A stretch of DNA of 64,000 bases, taken from positions 1 through 64,000 of the forward strand of contig NZ_OZ186815.1 in assembly GCF_964273065.1 (NCBI RefSeq), read 5' to 3'. The notes beneath the pieces were generated by a model. That model had not been told where the DNA came from. It worked only from the letters and a program-made list of their open reading frames with translations, and made no database searches. The DNA is from Nocardiopsis dassonvillei_B (lineage in GTDB: Bacteria > Actinomycetota > Actinomycetes > Streptosporangiales > Streptosporangiaceae). A program made the translations under genes and the position numbers. The number at the start of each line of letters is the position of its first letter. The stretch's first letter is position 1. Positions 33,640 through 42,197 of this stretch are shown here, in pieces.

Positions 33640-35457
33640 TCAGAAGACCGTCAGCTGGTCTCCGTGGGATTCCATCTGATGGTCAATTCCTAGAGAGTTC
33701 AGCAGCCGCACGACCTCGGCATGCTGAGAGCGAGGATAGGTGAACGCTAGGAACCGCCGCGCACGGGTGATGGCGACGTAGTAGGTTCGGAGCAACTCGC
33801 AGTTCCCGGTATGTCGAGACGGGTCGGACCAGGCCTCGATCAGCTCTGAAATTCCGCTCGGCGGGATATGGACGAGTACTGCTTCGGCTTCGCTCCCCTT
33901 GGCCTGGTGAATGTTGGAGCTGCGAACCTTCGGTGGCTCGGATGCCGATGCAGGGGTGCCGAGAAGGCCGATCAGCGCGTTGATCGGTGTGTCGGAGAGA
34001 TCTTTGGCCAGGGAAAGCGTCATCGGCGGGTCAGTCGGATCGGTTCCCGAAGGTGGTCTCTGCGCCTTCCAGATGGTGCGAGCCTTCTTGCGCCACTGTC
34101 CGGCGGGAATGGTGTCTACTGGGGGAAGAGAGGCGAGGAAGAGCGCGGAGCGGCGACGCATCAGAGCAGGTGTGATGCCGTGTTCAGCCAAGGAAGCGGA
34201 CAGAGACCCTAAGCCGTCGGGGTGCCAGTAGGCGTTGAGGAGCTGAGCGGCGATCTCTAGGGCCTGCTCACGGGTATTCCGGTCTGCCTCGCCCGTACCG
34301 AAAACGGCAGCCGCCCGTGCGAGGGCCACGGTGTCCGGTTTCTTGGGGGCCTTCAACGCGGGTTCGGACCGGATCCTGAGAACGGAGGCATTGCTGTGAG
34401 CGAGCACCAGGCAGTCCTCGTTTCCGATACCTTCCCGTGCGGCGAGCTCGGTGAAGGCCTCGACTGCCTCATTAGGGCCTTCGAGCCCTGATGACTTCCG
34501 GCGTTCGAATCCGTAGGGCAACAAGACCACGGGAGTGTCGACGGCGTGGTGCGCTCCCACGGACAGATCGGGAACGGTGTGCGGGGCCGGCCGCAGCGTC
34601 GCAGCTAGTCGACAGATCGGCGCGCTGCTGCGCCAGTTGCCGTTGAGCTCCACATGCTGGGGAAGCCGCCGGGCCAGCGCGAGAAGCTCCTGCGGTCGTG
34701 CGTCGTTCCACTCGTAGATCCCCTGGTCGGGGTCGGCGACCACAACCAAGGGAAGGTTCGCGTCCAGCAGATGACTGAGGAGGGCCAGGTCGAGTTGAGA
34801 GCAGTCCTGGGCCTCGTCCACGACGATCTCGAAGAAGCGGTGACGCAACAGCTCGGCGACACTCGGATCCTCGACATTGCCCAGGGCCGCGACCCGGATC
34901 TCGTGCCCGGTCATGTAACCGTGGTCCCGCTGTAGTCGGTCCCGCACCCTCTCGGCGAGAGCACAGTAGGACTCTGCGGAGAACGTCGAGTTCGTGAGCC
35001 GGTTTCCGGGGTTGGGCCACCGGACCAGGGTGTGGTTCGTGGACGGGTCGTAGTCGAACCGGAACTCCGCAAGCGGGACCTTTCGGTGGCCCACTATGGC
35101 TGAGGGCACCTGGTCCCAAGAGCGCAGATGCCGCCAGGTGGGGCCCGCGGGCAGGAACGGACGTACAAGGTAGCGCCACAGGAATCGGTCGAAGGTACCG
35201 ATGTAGTGGGGGAAGGCTGTCAAGTCCGGACGGTTCCCGTCACAGCGGTCGCGGAGTTCGTCCGCGGCGACGTTGGTGAAGGACAGCAGCGCCCGCCCGG
35301 TGCGGCGGGGCATGGCCTCGGTGCGAAGGTGGCGCTCCACGAGCACCCGGGTCTTGCCCGCTCCCGGACAGGCTCGTACGAACACCGGTGCCGAAGCAGT
35401 GGCGGCTTCCTCTTGTTTGCCCCGCGCCTTGTCTCGCAGGGAGTCGATTCCGCTCAT
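33640..35457 (-). CDS. gajB: Gabija-like UvrD/Rep-type helicase (GajB-like)
   Basis: A 605-residue SF1A helicase. Motif I is FVRACPGAGKTRVLVERHL, Walker B is EIVVDEAQDCSQLDL, motif III is VVVADPDQGIYEWNDA, motif IV begins ELNGNWRSS, and the C-terminal motifs are NIHQAKGSEAEAVLV and TYYVAITRARRFLAF. In Gabija defence, GajB works with the OLD-type nuclease GajA: nucleic-acid fragments activate GajB and nucleotide depletion derepresses the nuclease. The gene follows the GajA-like gene with a 4-base overlap, the canonical GajA-GajB order. It is longer than typical GajB (about 500 residues). Confidence 0.83.
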   Translation of the reverse strand: MSGIDSLRDKARGKQEEAATASAPVFVRACPGAGKTRVLVERHLRTEAMPRRTGRALLSFTNVAADELRDRCDGNRPDLTAFPHYIGTFDRFLWRYLVRPFLPAGPTWRHLRSWDQVPSAIVGHRKVPLAEFRFDYDPSTNHTLVRWPNPGNRLTNSTFSAESYCALAERVRDRLQRDHGYMTGHEIRVAALGNVEDPSVAELLRHRFFEIVVDEAQDCSQLDLALLSHLLDANLPLVVVADPDQGIYEWNDARPQELLALARRLPQHVELNGNWRSSAPICRLAATLRPAPHTVPDLSVGAHHAVDTPVVLLPYGFERRKSSGLEGPNEAVEAFTELAAREGIGNEDCLVLAHSNASVLRIRSEPALKAPKKPDTVALARAAAVFGTGEADRNTREQALEIAAQLLNAYWHPDGLGSLSASLAEHGITPALMRRRSALFLASLPPVDTIPAGQWRKKARTIWKAQRPPSGTDPTDPPMTLSLAKDLSDTPINALIGLLGTPASASEPPKVRSSNIHQAKGSEAEAVLVHIPPSGISELIEAWSDPSRHTGNCELLRTYYVAITRARRFLAFTYPRSQHAEVVRLLNSLGIDHQMESHGDQLTVF

Positions 35458-37454
35458 CGGATCCGTCCTTCTGCTTGCGTGATCCAGCGGATGGCGGCGG
35501 CCAGGTGTTCGGGGACCTTGAAGCCGCCGGGGGCGCGCTTGAGTCGTTCCGCCAGACGGTAGGCGTAGTCACCCTTGGGAAGCCGGACCGTTTTCGACGT
35601 GAACAGGCCACCGAAGGCCTCGGCCTGGGCCTCCGGGGTGATGGCAGCATCGATGGGCTGCCAGTGGTGCGCAGAGCCCGGACGCAGGTCCAGGAAGACC
35701 TCGCGCAGCAGGGCCCGGTTCGCGGGGCGCATCAACTCGGGCTCCAGAGTAGGCCGGCTCTCCGCGATATGGAAGAACTTCTCGGGGACGTTCCATGAGG
35801 TTAGCTGGCGCCGCAGGCGTGAAGCGCGGTTGTAGGCGACCTCCGGGTCCCGCTGGGCTTTGTCATCCGTTGCTTCGTAGTCCACCAGTGTGTCGACGTC
35901 TTCGGCCTTGTCCTCGGAGTCGGCTTTTTTCCGGGGATCCTCGTCAGTGATGAGAACGACGCGTTCGGCGATGCGATTGCCGTTCACATCGGCGAGCAGT
36001 GCCCGCATGTAGGGGGTGAAGTCGACGCCGTCAACCATCACGATGCAACTGCCGCGGAACACGGCCTTACTCCGCCTGCGCATGCCCTCATTCGGGATGG
36101 CTTCCAGGACCAGATCGGCAAAGGCAGGCAGCAAGAGGGCCTCGGCGATCCCTTCGACGAGGATGACCCGGGTCGCGAAGAGCATGGAGCTCTTGGTGAT
36201 ATCCAGGTAGCGGTCGAGCTTGGCGGGTTCGTGTTTGGTGAAGGGGATCTCCGCCACGGGCACCGCGGTGGTCGTGAAAGCGAAACCCGCTTCCTGCTTT
36301 CCGATCTCGGACGCCTCGGCTTCGCCGTGAACCTCCTCGGAAGTCGTGGTCGTCACCGTCGCGGGTGCGGGTGCGGGTGCGGAAGTGCGGATCCGCTTGA
36401 GCACCACCAGGTCCTCCACCGTGGTCGCCGCGGCCAACACCGGTGAGTGCGTGGTGATGATCACCTGGATATGCCCGAGAGGGCTTCCATCGTCATCACC
36501 GGTCTGGCCCTGACGGGACTTGCGAGCCTCGCTCTGGAGATGATCCAGCAGCAGGTTCTGTAACTGCGGATGCAGGTGCGCTTCCGGTTCCTCCACGAGG
36601 AACAAGGTCAGGTCCGCACCGCGGGCCGCATCCAACTCCGCCAGGACCGTGGCGATGTACAGCAGGTTGGCGTAGCCGAGCCCCGAGCGGGCGATGTCCT
36701 CGAACGCGAGGCCCTCATCGCCCATTCTGGTGCGCAGGGCTCGCGCGATGGACACCAACGTCGGGTCCGCGAACGACAGCCCCATGTGCTGCGGATGAGC
36801 GCCGGCGGTGAGGTGTTCGAGAGGAGCGTTGATCCGCTCCCGGGCCGCCCTGACCTTCGTGTGCCGTTCCAGACCCTGGAACAGGGCCGCCTGCTCCTCC
36901 TCGAACGCCTTGACGGCCTCCTCACCTCCGAGCTCCGCGGCGAGAATCAGGCGAAGCCGGTTTCCTGAACTCGACGCCAACTCCTGCTGGGCGTTCCTCA
37001 TCGGAGGCAGGTACACGTGACGGACCAACCGCCGGGCTTCTGGCTCCGGATCGTCCAGCAGCCTCCCCGCCGACCAGACCGGCCGCTGTGGGCGTGCGTT
37101 CACGGCCGGTCTGTCAAAACGCACCGAGTACCGAGCACGGTTTCCGCTTCCCAGGTTCGGCTCCTCGGCCTCGGGGACGACCGCTTGGAGGTGGGTGCCC
37201 GATTCCGCAGGGCCCATGCCCGCGTACACCGCGGTTAGCTCCACCCCCTCCTCAGCCCAAGGGTGAACATCGTCAGCCTCCCACCACCGGGTACGCCGCC
37301 CATCCAACGGATCGGTCAGAAGACGCAGTGCGTCGATGAGGTTTGACTTCCCCGCGTTGTTCTCACCGACCACTACCGTGACGCCTTGCCGAAACGAGAC
37401 CTCTGTGTTCAGCAGTGACTTGAAGCCCGCAGCCCGAACCCGACCGAGATGCAA
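35454..37454 (-). CDS. gajA: Gabija-like OLD-family ATPase-TOPRIM nuclease (GajA-like)
   Basis: A 666-residue protein with an ABC-type ATPase half: the P-loop in VVVGENNAGKSNLIDALRLL, the signature ARSGLGYANLLYIATVL, and Walker B FLVEEPEAHLHPQLQNLLLD followed by VIITTHSPVLA. A TOPRIM nuclease half has the catalytic Glu in VILVEGIAEALLLPAFA and an Asp pair in LITDEDPRKKADSED. It is the first gene of a two-gene minus-strand operon with the UvrD-like partner. A stand-alone class 2 OLD nuclease/helicase pair outside Gabija proper is the alternative reading. Confidence 0.85.
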   Translation of the reverse strand: MHLGRVRAAGFKSLLNTEVSFRQGVTVVVGENNAGKSNLIDALRLLTDPLDGRRTRWWEADDVHPWAEEGVELTAVYAGMGPAESGTHLQAVVPEAEEPNLGSGNRARYSVRFDRPAVNARPQRPVWSAGRLLDDPEPEARRLVRHVYLPPMRNAQQELASSSGNRLRLILAAELGGEEAVKAFEEEQAALFQGLERHTKVRAARERINAPLEHLTAGAHPQHMGLSFADPTLVSIARALRTRMGDEGLAFEDIARSGLGYANLLYIATVLAELDAARGADLTLFLVEEPEAHLHPQLQNLLLDHLQSEARKSRQGQTGDDDGSPLGHIQVIITTHSPVLAAATTVEDLVVLKRIRTSAPAPAPATVTTTTSEEVHGEAEASEIGKQEAGFAFTTTAVPVAEIPFTKHEPAKLDRYLDITKSSMLFATRVILVEGIAEALLLPAFADLVLEAIPNEGMRRRSKAVFRGSCIVMVDGVDFTPYMRALLADVNGNRIAERVVLITDEDPRKKADSEDKAEDVDTLVDYEATDDKAQRDPEVAYNRASRLRRQLTSWNVPEKFFHIAESRPTLEPELMRPANRALLREVFLDLRPGSAHHWQPIDAAITPEAQAEAFGGLFTSKTVRLPKGDYAYRLAERLKRAPGGFKVPEHLAAAIRWITQAEGRIR

Positions 37455-37594
37455 TGTTCACCCCTCAAAAAGATGAATGGTGATATTACCGGTGTGTGGG
37501 CAGAGCTTGGTCGGTTTTCAAGGTTTTCGCTCGATCAGCAGTCCTGTCGAGGCCGCCTCTGCTGGTGTTGATCGGTGCGTTCGGTCCGCCTACC

Positions 37595-38421
37595 GGGGGC
37601 GGTACTTCGAGGAGGCTCGGGAGTGAGTGTTTAGAGTCTGATCGAGAAGGGTTAGGAAACAGGGTCCTGACACGTCCATGCCTGTGTGGACCGACCAGGC
37701 CGTGATCCTGCGGGAGCGGGGCGGGGAACAGCTGGCCGTGGCGGTTTGGACGGTGGGGCAGACCCGCGCCTTCTTGGACTCCGCCTCCGGCCATTGGTTG
37801 TGCGCGCTGTTCCATCTGGTGGTGATGACGGGGCTGAGCCGGGGGAGGAGGTGGTGGGGTGGGGCGGGGCCATCGACCTGGCCCACAGGATGGGAGAGGT
37901 GATCCGTCAGCTCCAGACCCCTCTAGGGGAGAGGGCTGGAGGAGACGAAGCCCAAGATGAGGCGAGGTGCCGCGCGTTGATGTTGGTTCACACCACGTTG
38001 GGGGTGCTGCGCCGCAACCGGCGCCGCCAGCAGGCCGGGAGCGCCGAACGCGGCCTGGAGTGGGCCCATGGGTATGTGTTCACCGCAGTGCGGGGCAGCT
38101 CGGGGGCCCGGGGCGATTATCACGCCTGTTCCGCAGGCTCAACACCGTGTGCGGGTTGCCACCGGTGCGGTTGCGCGATCTGCGACACGGGGCGACGCTG
38201 GCGCTGGCGGCGGGGTGGAGCTGAAGGTGGTGCAGGCGATGTTGGGGCACGTGAGCGTCATGCTCACGGCGGACACCTATGCCAGCCTGCTATCGGAGAT
38301 GGCCCGCCAAGCAGCCGAGCGAACAGCGTGCTTGGTGCTGTGGGATGCCGGAAAAGTGCGACACCAGGTGCCACCGAGGGGGCGGCCGGGTCTGGTGCTG
38401 GTCCCACCTCGGTGCCACTGA
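37595..38421 (+). pseudogene. Decayed integrase gene
   Basis: Pieces of the same integrase family lie in three frames: GGGTSRRLGSECLESD (N-terminal), VWTDQAVILRERGGEQLAVA and VVMTGLSRG (middle, with the catalytic RR of the intact gene changed), TTLGVLRRNRRRQQAGSAE, and ELKVVQAMLGHVSVMLTADTY (C-terminal). The core-binding domain is deleted and several frameshifts separate the parts, so it is dead. It ends at attachment repeat 4. Confidence 0.85.
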
Positions 38422-38465
38422 CAGAACAGGGCGCCCGGCCCACAAGCCAGTGAAGCTGTGACCTG

Positions 38466-38520
38466 GGGTTTTGTGGCGCACCCGGCAGGGTTCGAACCTG
38501 CAGCCATCGGATGAGAAGCA
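38466..38520 (-). repeat. tRNA-Arg 3'-half: attachment-site repeat, copy 4
   Basis: Nearly the same as copies 1 and 2, including the preceding TGGGGTTTTGTGGCGC and the ending GAGAAG. The T-arm has single changes (GGGTTCGAACCTGCAGCC on the plus strand). It follows the decayed integrase exactly as copy 2 follows the intact one. Confidence 0.78.
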
Positions 38521-38596
38521 ACCTAGTTGACGAGCCACGGCCGAGCTTCTAGGCTCTATTTTTAGGTTCCAGAACAACCCTAAAATCAAGGTGCAC

Positions 38597-39502
38597 ATGG
38601 AGTTCACTCTTCAGCCCGGCGACACCATCAAGCGAGCCGACCTCCACAAGACCTACGGAGGCCGCCAGCAAGGCGGCATCGGCCCCTCACGTGTGACCCC
38701 CAACATCTTCCTGTTCTCCGACCCCAAGAGCGGGCAGCAGTACGGCTACTTCGATGGCTGGGGCGATGACGGCTGCTACCACTACGCCGGCGAAGGCCAA
38801 CAAGGCGACCAGACCATGACCCAGGGCAACCTCGCGATTCTCAACCATCGCGAGGACAAGAGGGCCCTGCGCCTCATGGAAGGATCCCGCGGCGAGGTGA
38901 CCTACGTCGGGGAATTCGAACTTGCCAAGGACAACCCCTGGTACCTCGACGACGCTCCGATGAAGGACAGCGACGAGATCCGCAGCGTCATCATGTTCCG
39001 GCTCGTCCCCCGGGGCGGCAACATCGAAGAGCTCCCACCCCTTCCGGAGACCCCTCACGACAAGAACGAAGTCACCGAAGTCAACATCGAGCAGACTCAC
39101 ACCGAACGCGCTTACGTCAACCCGTCCCGTGAGCCCTACCAAGCAGAACGCCGTGAATCCAAGCTCGTACAGAACTATCAGCGCTACCTGCGGCTTCAGG
39201 GGCACTCGGTGTTCCGCAACAAGATCTCGCCGGCCAAGGAACTCAAGCCGCTGTTCAGCGACCTCTATGACAAAACCAGCCACAAGCTGATCGAGGCCAA
39301 GGGCACCGTCACGCGCGAGGCCGTGCGCATGGCCGTGGGGCAACTCTTCGACTACCGCCGCTTCATCGAGCAAGACGGTAAGCGGCCTGCGCTCGCGATT
39401 CTCCTTCCCAGCAAGCCCCGCCCCGACCTGCTCGACTACTGCGCAGACCTGGAGATTGAGGTGATCTGGGAAGAGGGCGACTCCTTCGCCAGTACAGCAT
39501 GA
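38597..39502 (+). CDS. SRA-like (ScoMcrA-type) reader fused to a PD-(D/E)xK-like nuclease
   Basis: A 301-residue protein. The N-terminal part (1-140: LQPGDTIKRADLHKTYGGRQ, GGIGPSRVTPNIFLFSD, GYFDGWGDDGCYHYAGEGQ, GDQTMTQGNLAILNH) matches the ScoMcrA-type SRA domain that reads modified bases or phosphorothioate DNA. The C-terminal part (about 190-300) ends with a nuclease-like core, DLYDKTSHKLIEAKG (Asp and Glu-x-Lys) followed by VRMAVGQLFDYRRF. This is a likely type IV restriction enzyme cutting modified foreign DNA. ATG 38597 and GTG 38591 are both possible starts. Confidence 0.78.
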   Translation: MEFTLQPGDTIKRADLHKTYGGRQQGGIGPSRVTPNIFLFSDPKSGQQYGYFDGWGDDGCYHYAGEGQQGDQTMTQGNLAILNHREDKRALRLMEGSRGEVTYVGEFELAKDNPWYLDDAPMKDSDEIRSVIMFRLVPRGGNIEELPPLPETPHDKNEVTEVNIEQTHTERAYVNPSREPYQAERRESKLVQNYQRYLRLQGHSVFRNKISPAKELKPLFSDLYDKTSHKLIEAKGTVTREAVRMAVGQLFDYRRFIEQDGKRPALAILLPSKPRPDLLDYCADLEIEVIWEEGDSFASTA

Positions 39503-39936
39503 GCCGGCCCCAGAACCAACAAGCGCAGCTTCTGGGTGGACGCGTCACCTTTCAGTAGAGCTCTGCACTACGGGTGAGTGCTCCCTATACCAAGGGGGCA
39601 GATGGATACGACGCGGCAGACAGCCGGGCCGCACAGTCTGCGTTTGAGGTAGCACCAGCCTCCCCTGTGCTTCCTGGTCGCCCGAGGGCGGCCGCCACCT
39701 TGCTGAAACCACAATGCAGGCGCCCGTCACTGCCTTGACGGGCGCGAAATCCATGGCTCCAGTCCGGGAAGCCGCCGCGGGATGCTCGGTGATCTCTGGT
39801 GACCGACTTGCCCGACTGTCCTGGCTGCTGAACGTGGCCGTCCGTGTTCTGGAGGCCGTCTCGGTTGGCGTAGGCCGGAACCTGGTTCGGTCGCGCTCGG
39901 TTTGCCATGTCCTTCTGTCTGAGAGGAACCAACGAC
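39503..39936. other. Noncoding stretch, no gene seen
   Basis: About 430 bp after the SRA-nuclease gene, with no protein-like frame on either strand. It ends in the leader of a small membrane protein gene. Confidence 0.4.
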
Positions 39937-40212
39937 GTGTCCGACCCCTCCGATGCTCACCGCTGGTTCGCCCGGTCATGCTCATTGGTCCTCAGCGCCG
40001 GGGGGCTGAGCAGTCTCATCATCTTTGCCCGTCCCCTCCTGGAGATGGTCACCTCCGCACCCGCTTGGGTGTGGATCGTTCTTGTCTTTATCCTGCTACC
40101 GACATTGGTCTGCGTGTTCGTCGTGGCGGCCCTGCGCGCCTGTTGGCCCTCCCAATCTGCACACCGCATGGAGCTGCTACAGACACTGCTGCGTCGCCGC
40201 GGTGCTCCCTGA
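39937..40212 (+). CDS. Small two-helix membrane protein
   Basis: A 91-residue frame from GTG 39937 (ATG 39907 is an alternative). Two hydrophobic helices, SLVLSAGGLSSLIIFARPLL and WVWIVLVFILLPTLVCVFVVA, are followed by a basic tail. No family is recognised. It sits between the SRA-nuclease and an integrase remnant. Confidence 0.45.
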   Translation: MSDPSDAHRWFARSCSLVLSAGGLSSLIIFARPLLEMVTSAPAWVWIVLVFILLPTLVCVFVVAALRACWPSQSAHRMELLQTLLRRRGAP

Positions 40213-40289
40213 TGCACCCGCTGTTCCCTGGCATCGACGAAGCGGCTCCCTCTGTAGTGCTGTTTCATACCGTGTCTGTTGGAGGCTGT

Positions 40290-40600
40290 GGCAGGTGACG
40301 GGGTTGGTGTTCACCCGTCAGGACGGGTTGGGGCGGCACCCGGGGCAGGTCAGTGACTGGTTCTGCCGCATCGCCAAAGCCGCCGGGCTCCCGCCGGTCA
40401 CGTTGCACGGGCTCCGCCACGGGGCTGCTTCCCTGGCGCTGGCGGCGGGAACGGACGTGAAGGTGGTCTCGACCGAGCTGGGCCACGCGACCACGTACTT
40501 CACCCAGGACACCTACCAATCGGTCTACGCCGACGTGGCCAAGGCCGCTGCGGAGGCGACGGCTGCGCTGCTGTGTGGGACGCCGGTGTCGGTCGGGTAG
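40290..40600 (+). pseudogene. Integrase C-terminal remnant of a different integrase
   Basis: The frame begins at LVFTRQDGLGRHPGQVSDWF and keeps the C-terminal catalytic residues: HGLRHGAASLALAAG, ELGHATTYFTQDTYQSVYAD. The N-terminal two thirds are gone, replaced at a GTTGGAGGCTGTGGCAGG junction that resembles the IS-end or integrase-upstream repeat. The sequence is clearly distinct from the integrase at 23-24.5 kb, so it is a second integrase lineage. No tRNA-type repeat follows it. Confidence 0.8.
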
Positions 40601-40742
40601 CGGGACGGGGGAGTACACCAGGAGCACTTGGACACCCTGAGCCCCGGGCTGTGCGGCGGGTTCACACCGCCTGGCCTGGGGCTTTCTCGTGGGCGGAGGT
40701 GGCTGGCCCCGCACACCTGGCGCCGCGACTTGGAGTAAGGCT

Positions 40743-40762
40743 TTCTCCCAGTATTGGGAGAA
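40743..40762. terminator. Small perfect inverted repeat
   Basis: TTCTCCCA, GTAT, TGGGAGAA. It lies between the integrase remnant and the toxin gene. Its role is unclear; it may be part of the terminator region. Confidence 0.4.
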
Positions 40763-40785
40763 GCTGGGAGCAACCTGGGAGGACG

Positions 40786-40820
40786 AGCGGCCCGGCACCC
40801 CGTAGGGTGCCGGGCCGCTT
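40786..40820. terminator. Strong GC-rich hairpin between converging genes
   Basis: AGCGGCCCGGCACCC, loop CGTA, then GGGTGCCGGGCCGCT: 15 paired bases, located 22 bases past the stop of the minus-strand toxin gene. It probably ends transcription of the toxin-antitoxin operon and of the plus-strand integrase side. Confidence 0.65.
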
Positions 40821-40842
40821 CGTCATGCTGGATGCCAGGACT

Positions 40843-41307
40843 TCAGGTGTGCTTCTTCTTGCTTGGCCAGACCTTGTGCTCAGGGTCCCAGAACACGACG
40901 TGGAAGACGTTCTCATCAAGGAACCCGTACAGGCGGCGCTCACCGGTCAGCCGCAACCGCGAGATCTGCGTCTGATCCGCGAGGCTCAGGGCCTCCAGCC
41001 GTTCTCTGGCCTCGTGAGTTGGAAGGTCGGCTATGTCGTAGGACTTGCCAGGCTCGTCGCCTCGGTGGAACAACTCGTTAACGGTCATCGTCTCGAAGTC
41101 ACGCAGCCGCTCCAGGATTCGACAGAGCTGTTCTGCCGAGACCTTGCCGAACCCCCATGGGCCATCGTGGTCGACATGTTTGAAGCGCCAGCAGATGTGT
41201 TCGGCGGAGTTGCCTGCTCCAGGAAGCCTCCCCGTGACGTGGGGAGGGCTCTTACGGTTTGGCACTCCGGGTGGTTGCGGCGTCCGCTTCGGCTTACCTT
41301 TGCCCAC
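40843..41307 (-). CDS. Putative toxin partner of the Panacea-type antitoxin
   Basis: A protein of about 154 residues that overlaps the upstream Panacea-domain gene by 14 bases. Its middle and end (CRILERLRDFETMTVNELF, RLYGFLDENVFHVVFWDPEH, KVWPSKKK) match a small-protein pattern commonly encoded beside Panacea/DUF4065 antitoxins, where the last part (FxxxxWDPxHxxxP) is conserved. By analogy with PanAT pairs it would be the toxin. The GTG start is uncertain because the first 35 residues are Pro/Lys-rich and poorly conserved. Confidence 0.6.
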   Translation of the reverse strand: MGKGKPKRTPQPPGVPNRKSPPHVTGRLPGAGNSAEHICWRFKHVDHDGPWGFGKVSAEQLCRILERLRDFETMTVNELFHRGDEPGKSYDIADLPTHEARERLEALSLADQTQISRLRLTGERRLYGFLDENVFHVVFWDPEHKVWPSKKKHT

Positions 41308-41755
41308 TGTCGATCGCTGTCACGCTGTCGAAGTACTCGTGGATATCCGCGTTCGTCAGCGGCTCGGCGCTGCGCTCGAGCCCCTGCGCGTTGTCTCGTT
41401 CGCGGGCGCGAACCCACGGGGCTTCCGCATGGGTCATGGCGGACAGTTGGTGGGCGGAGAGGGTACCCATCGAGCCGAGAACCAGGTCGATGGACTCGCG
41501 TTCACCAGCGTCGAGCTCCTTCGGGTCACCGGTGATGTCTTCCGGGGCGACGACGAACTGGCCGCGGTGCCGTGCGTAGAGATGGGGGGAGACAGGGCCG
41601 TTGGCCCACGCCTCGAAGTGCTGCTCGAACAGGGGGCGCTCTTCCCAGGCCAGGTGGTAGCCGTAGGAGTAGTAGCACAGCTTCTGCAGCTTCATGGCGC
41701 TCATCTTGCCGAGCCGGTCGAGGATGTAGCGGGCTGTGTCATAGATGGTGGCCAT
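41294..41755 (-). CDS. Panacea-domain (DUF4065) antitoxin-like protein
   Basis: A 153-residue protein with the Panacea/SocA-like signature: VARYILDRLGKMSAMKLQ-type opening (here TARYILDRLGKMSAMKLQKL), CYYSYGYHLAWEERPLF, HFEAWANGPVSPHLYARHRG and LSAMTHAEAPWVRARER. Panacea domains neutralise many unrelated toxins and occur in phages and defence islands. The start is supported by GAGGAAGGAAAGG upstream. The downstream overlapping gene is the probable toxin. Confidence 0.85.
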   Translation of the reverse strand: MATIYDTARYILDRLGKMSAMKLQKLCYYSYGYHLAWEERPLFEQHFEAWANGPVSPHLYARHRGQFVVAPEDITGDPKELDAGERESIDLVLGSMGTLSAHQLSAMTHAEAPWVRARERDNAQGLERSAEPLTNADIHEYFDSVTAIDSGQR

Positions 41756-41916
41756 GGCCCTTTCCTTCCTCGTGGTGGGGGGAGGTGGTCGCGGCTGGAC
41801 GCGAGGGAGGGAGTGGCACGTCAGATGCCTTGTCTCAATCGTATGTCTGAATCACGTGTATTTATATACCCCTGGGGTGTGACAACCCTATCCCCAGACA
41901 ACTCTTCGTGTTAGTA

Positions 41917-41935
41917 AAACTACTAAAAGTAGTTT
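41917..41935. promoter_or_regulatory. AT-rich inverted repeat upstream of the toxin-antitoxin pair
   Basis: AAACTACT, AAA, AGTAGTTT: a perfect 8-base inverted repeat about 160 bp before the antitoxin start, in an AT-rich patch (41860-41940). It could be an operator for the pair or a small terminator. Confidence 0.4.
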
Positions 41936-42074
41936 CGGTGTGACCTTCTGCCACACGGTTGTCCCATGACATTCACCGATCGCCGGCCCTGCTTGGGAGA
42001 GCTTCGCGGTGTTTCAGGGAGATCGACCTGGAGCGTTCGCCCAAACGCCGCGGCGGCGCGCTCGGCGTCGGCCG

Positions 42075-42185
42075 TTACCTGGCCGAGGGGCACGGCCACC
42101 GGGCCAGGCCCTTGACGAACTGGCGCTCGGCCCGGGCCATCATGTCGGCGAACCGGTCCAGCTCCTCTTGGTCGATCTCAAGCAT
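42075..42185 (-). CDS. 36-residue small protein
   Basis: A short frame beginning MLEIDQEELDRFADMMARAE, with AGGGAG 6 bases before the ATG. It starts 12 bases after the stop of the coiled-coil membrane protein gene on the same strand, so it fits as the third gene of that operon. The N-terminal part would form an amphipathic acidic helix. No function is assigned. Confidence 0.45.
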   Translation of the reverse strand: MLEIDQEELDRFADMMARAERQFVKGLARWPCPSAR

Positions 42186-42197
42186 CGGCGCTCCCTG

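Noticed and set aside
39503..40212. A long minus-strand gene opposite the small membrane protein
   Set aside because: The minus-strand frames are Arg/Thr/Ser-rich and break often. The two-helix pattern on the plus strand is more convincing.
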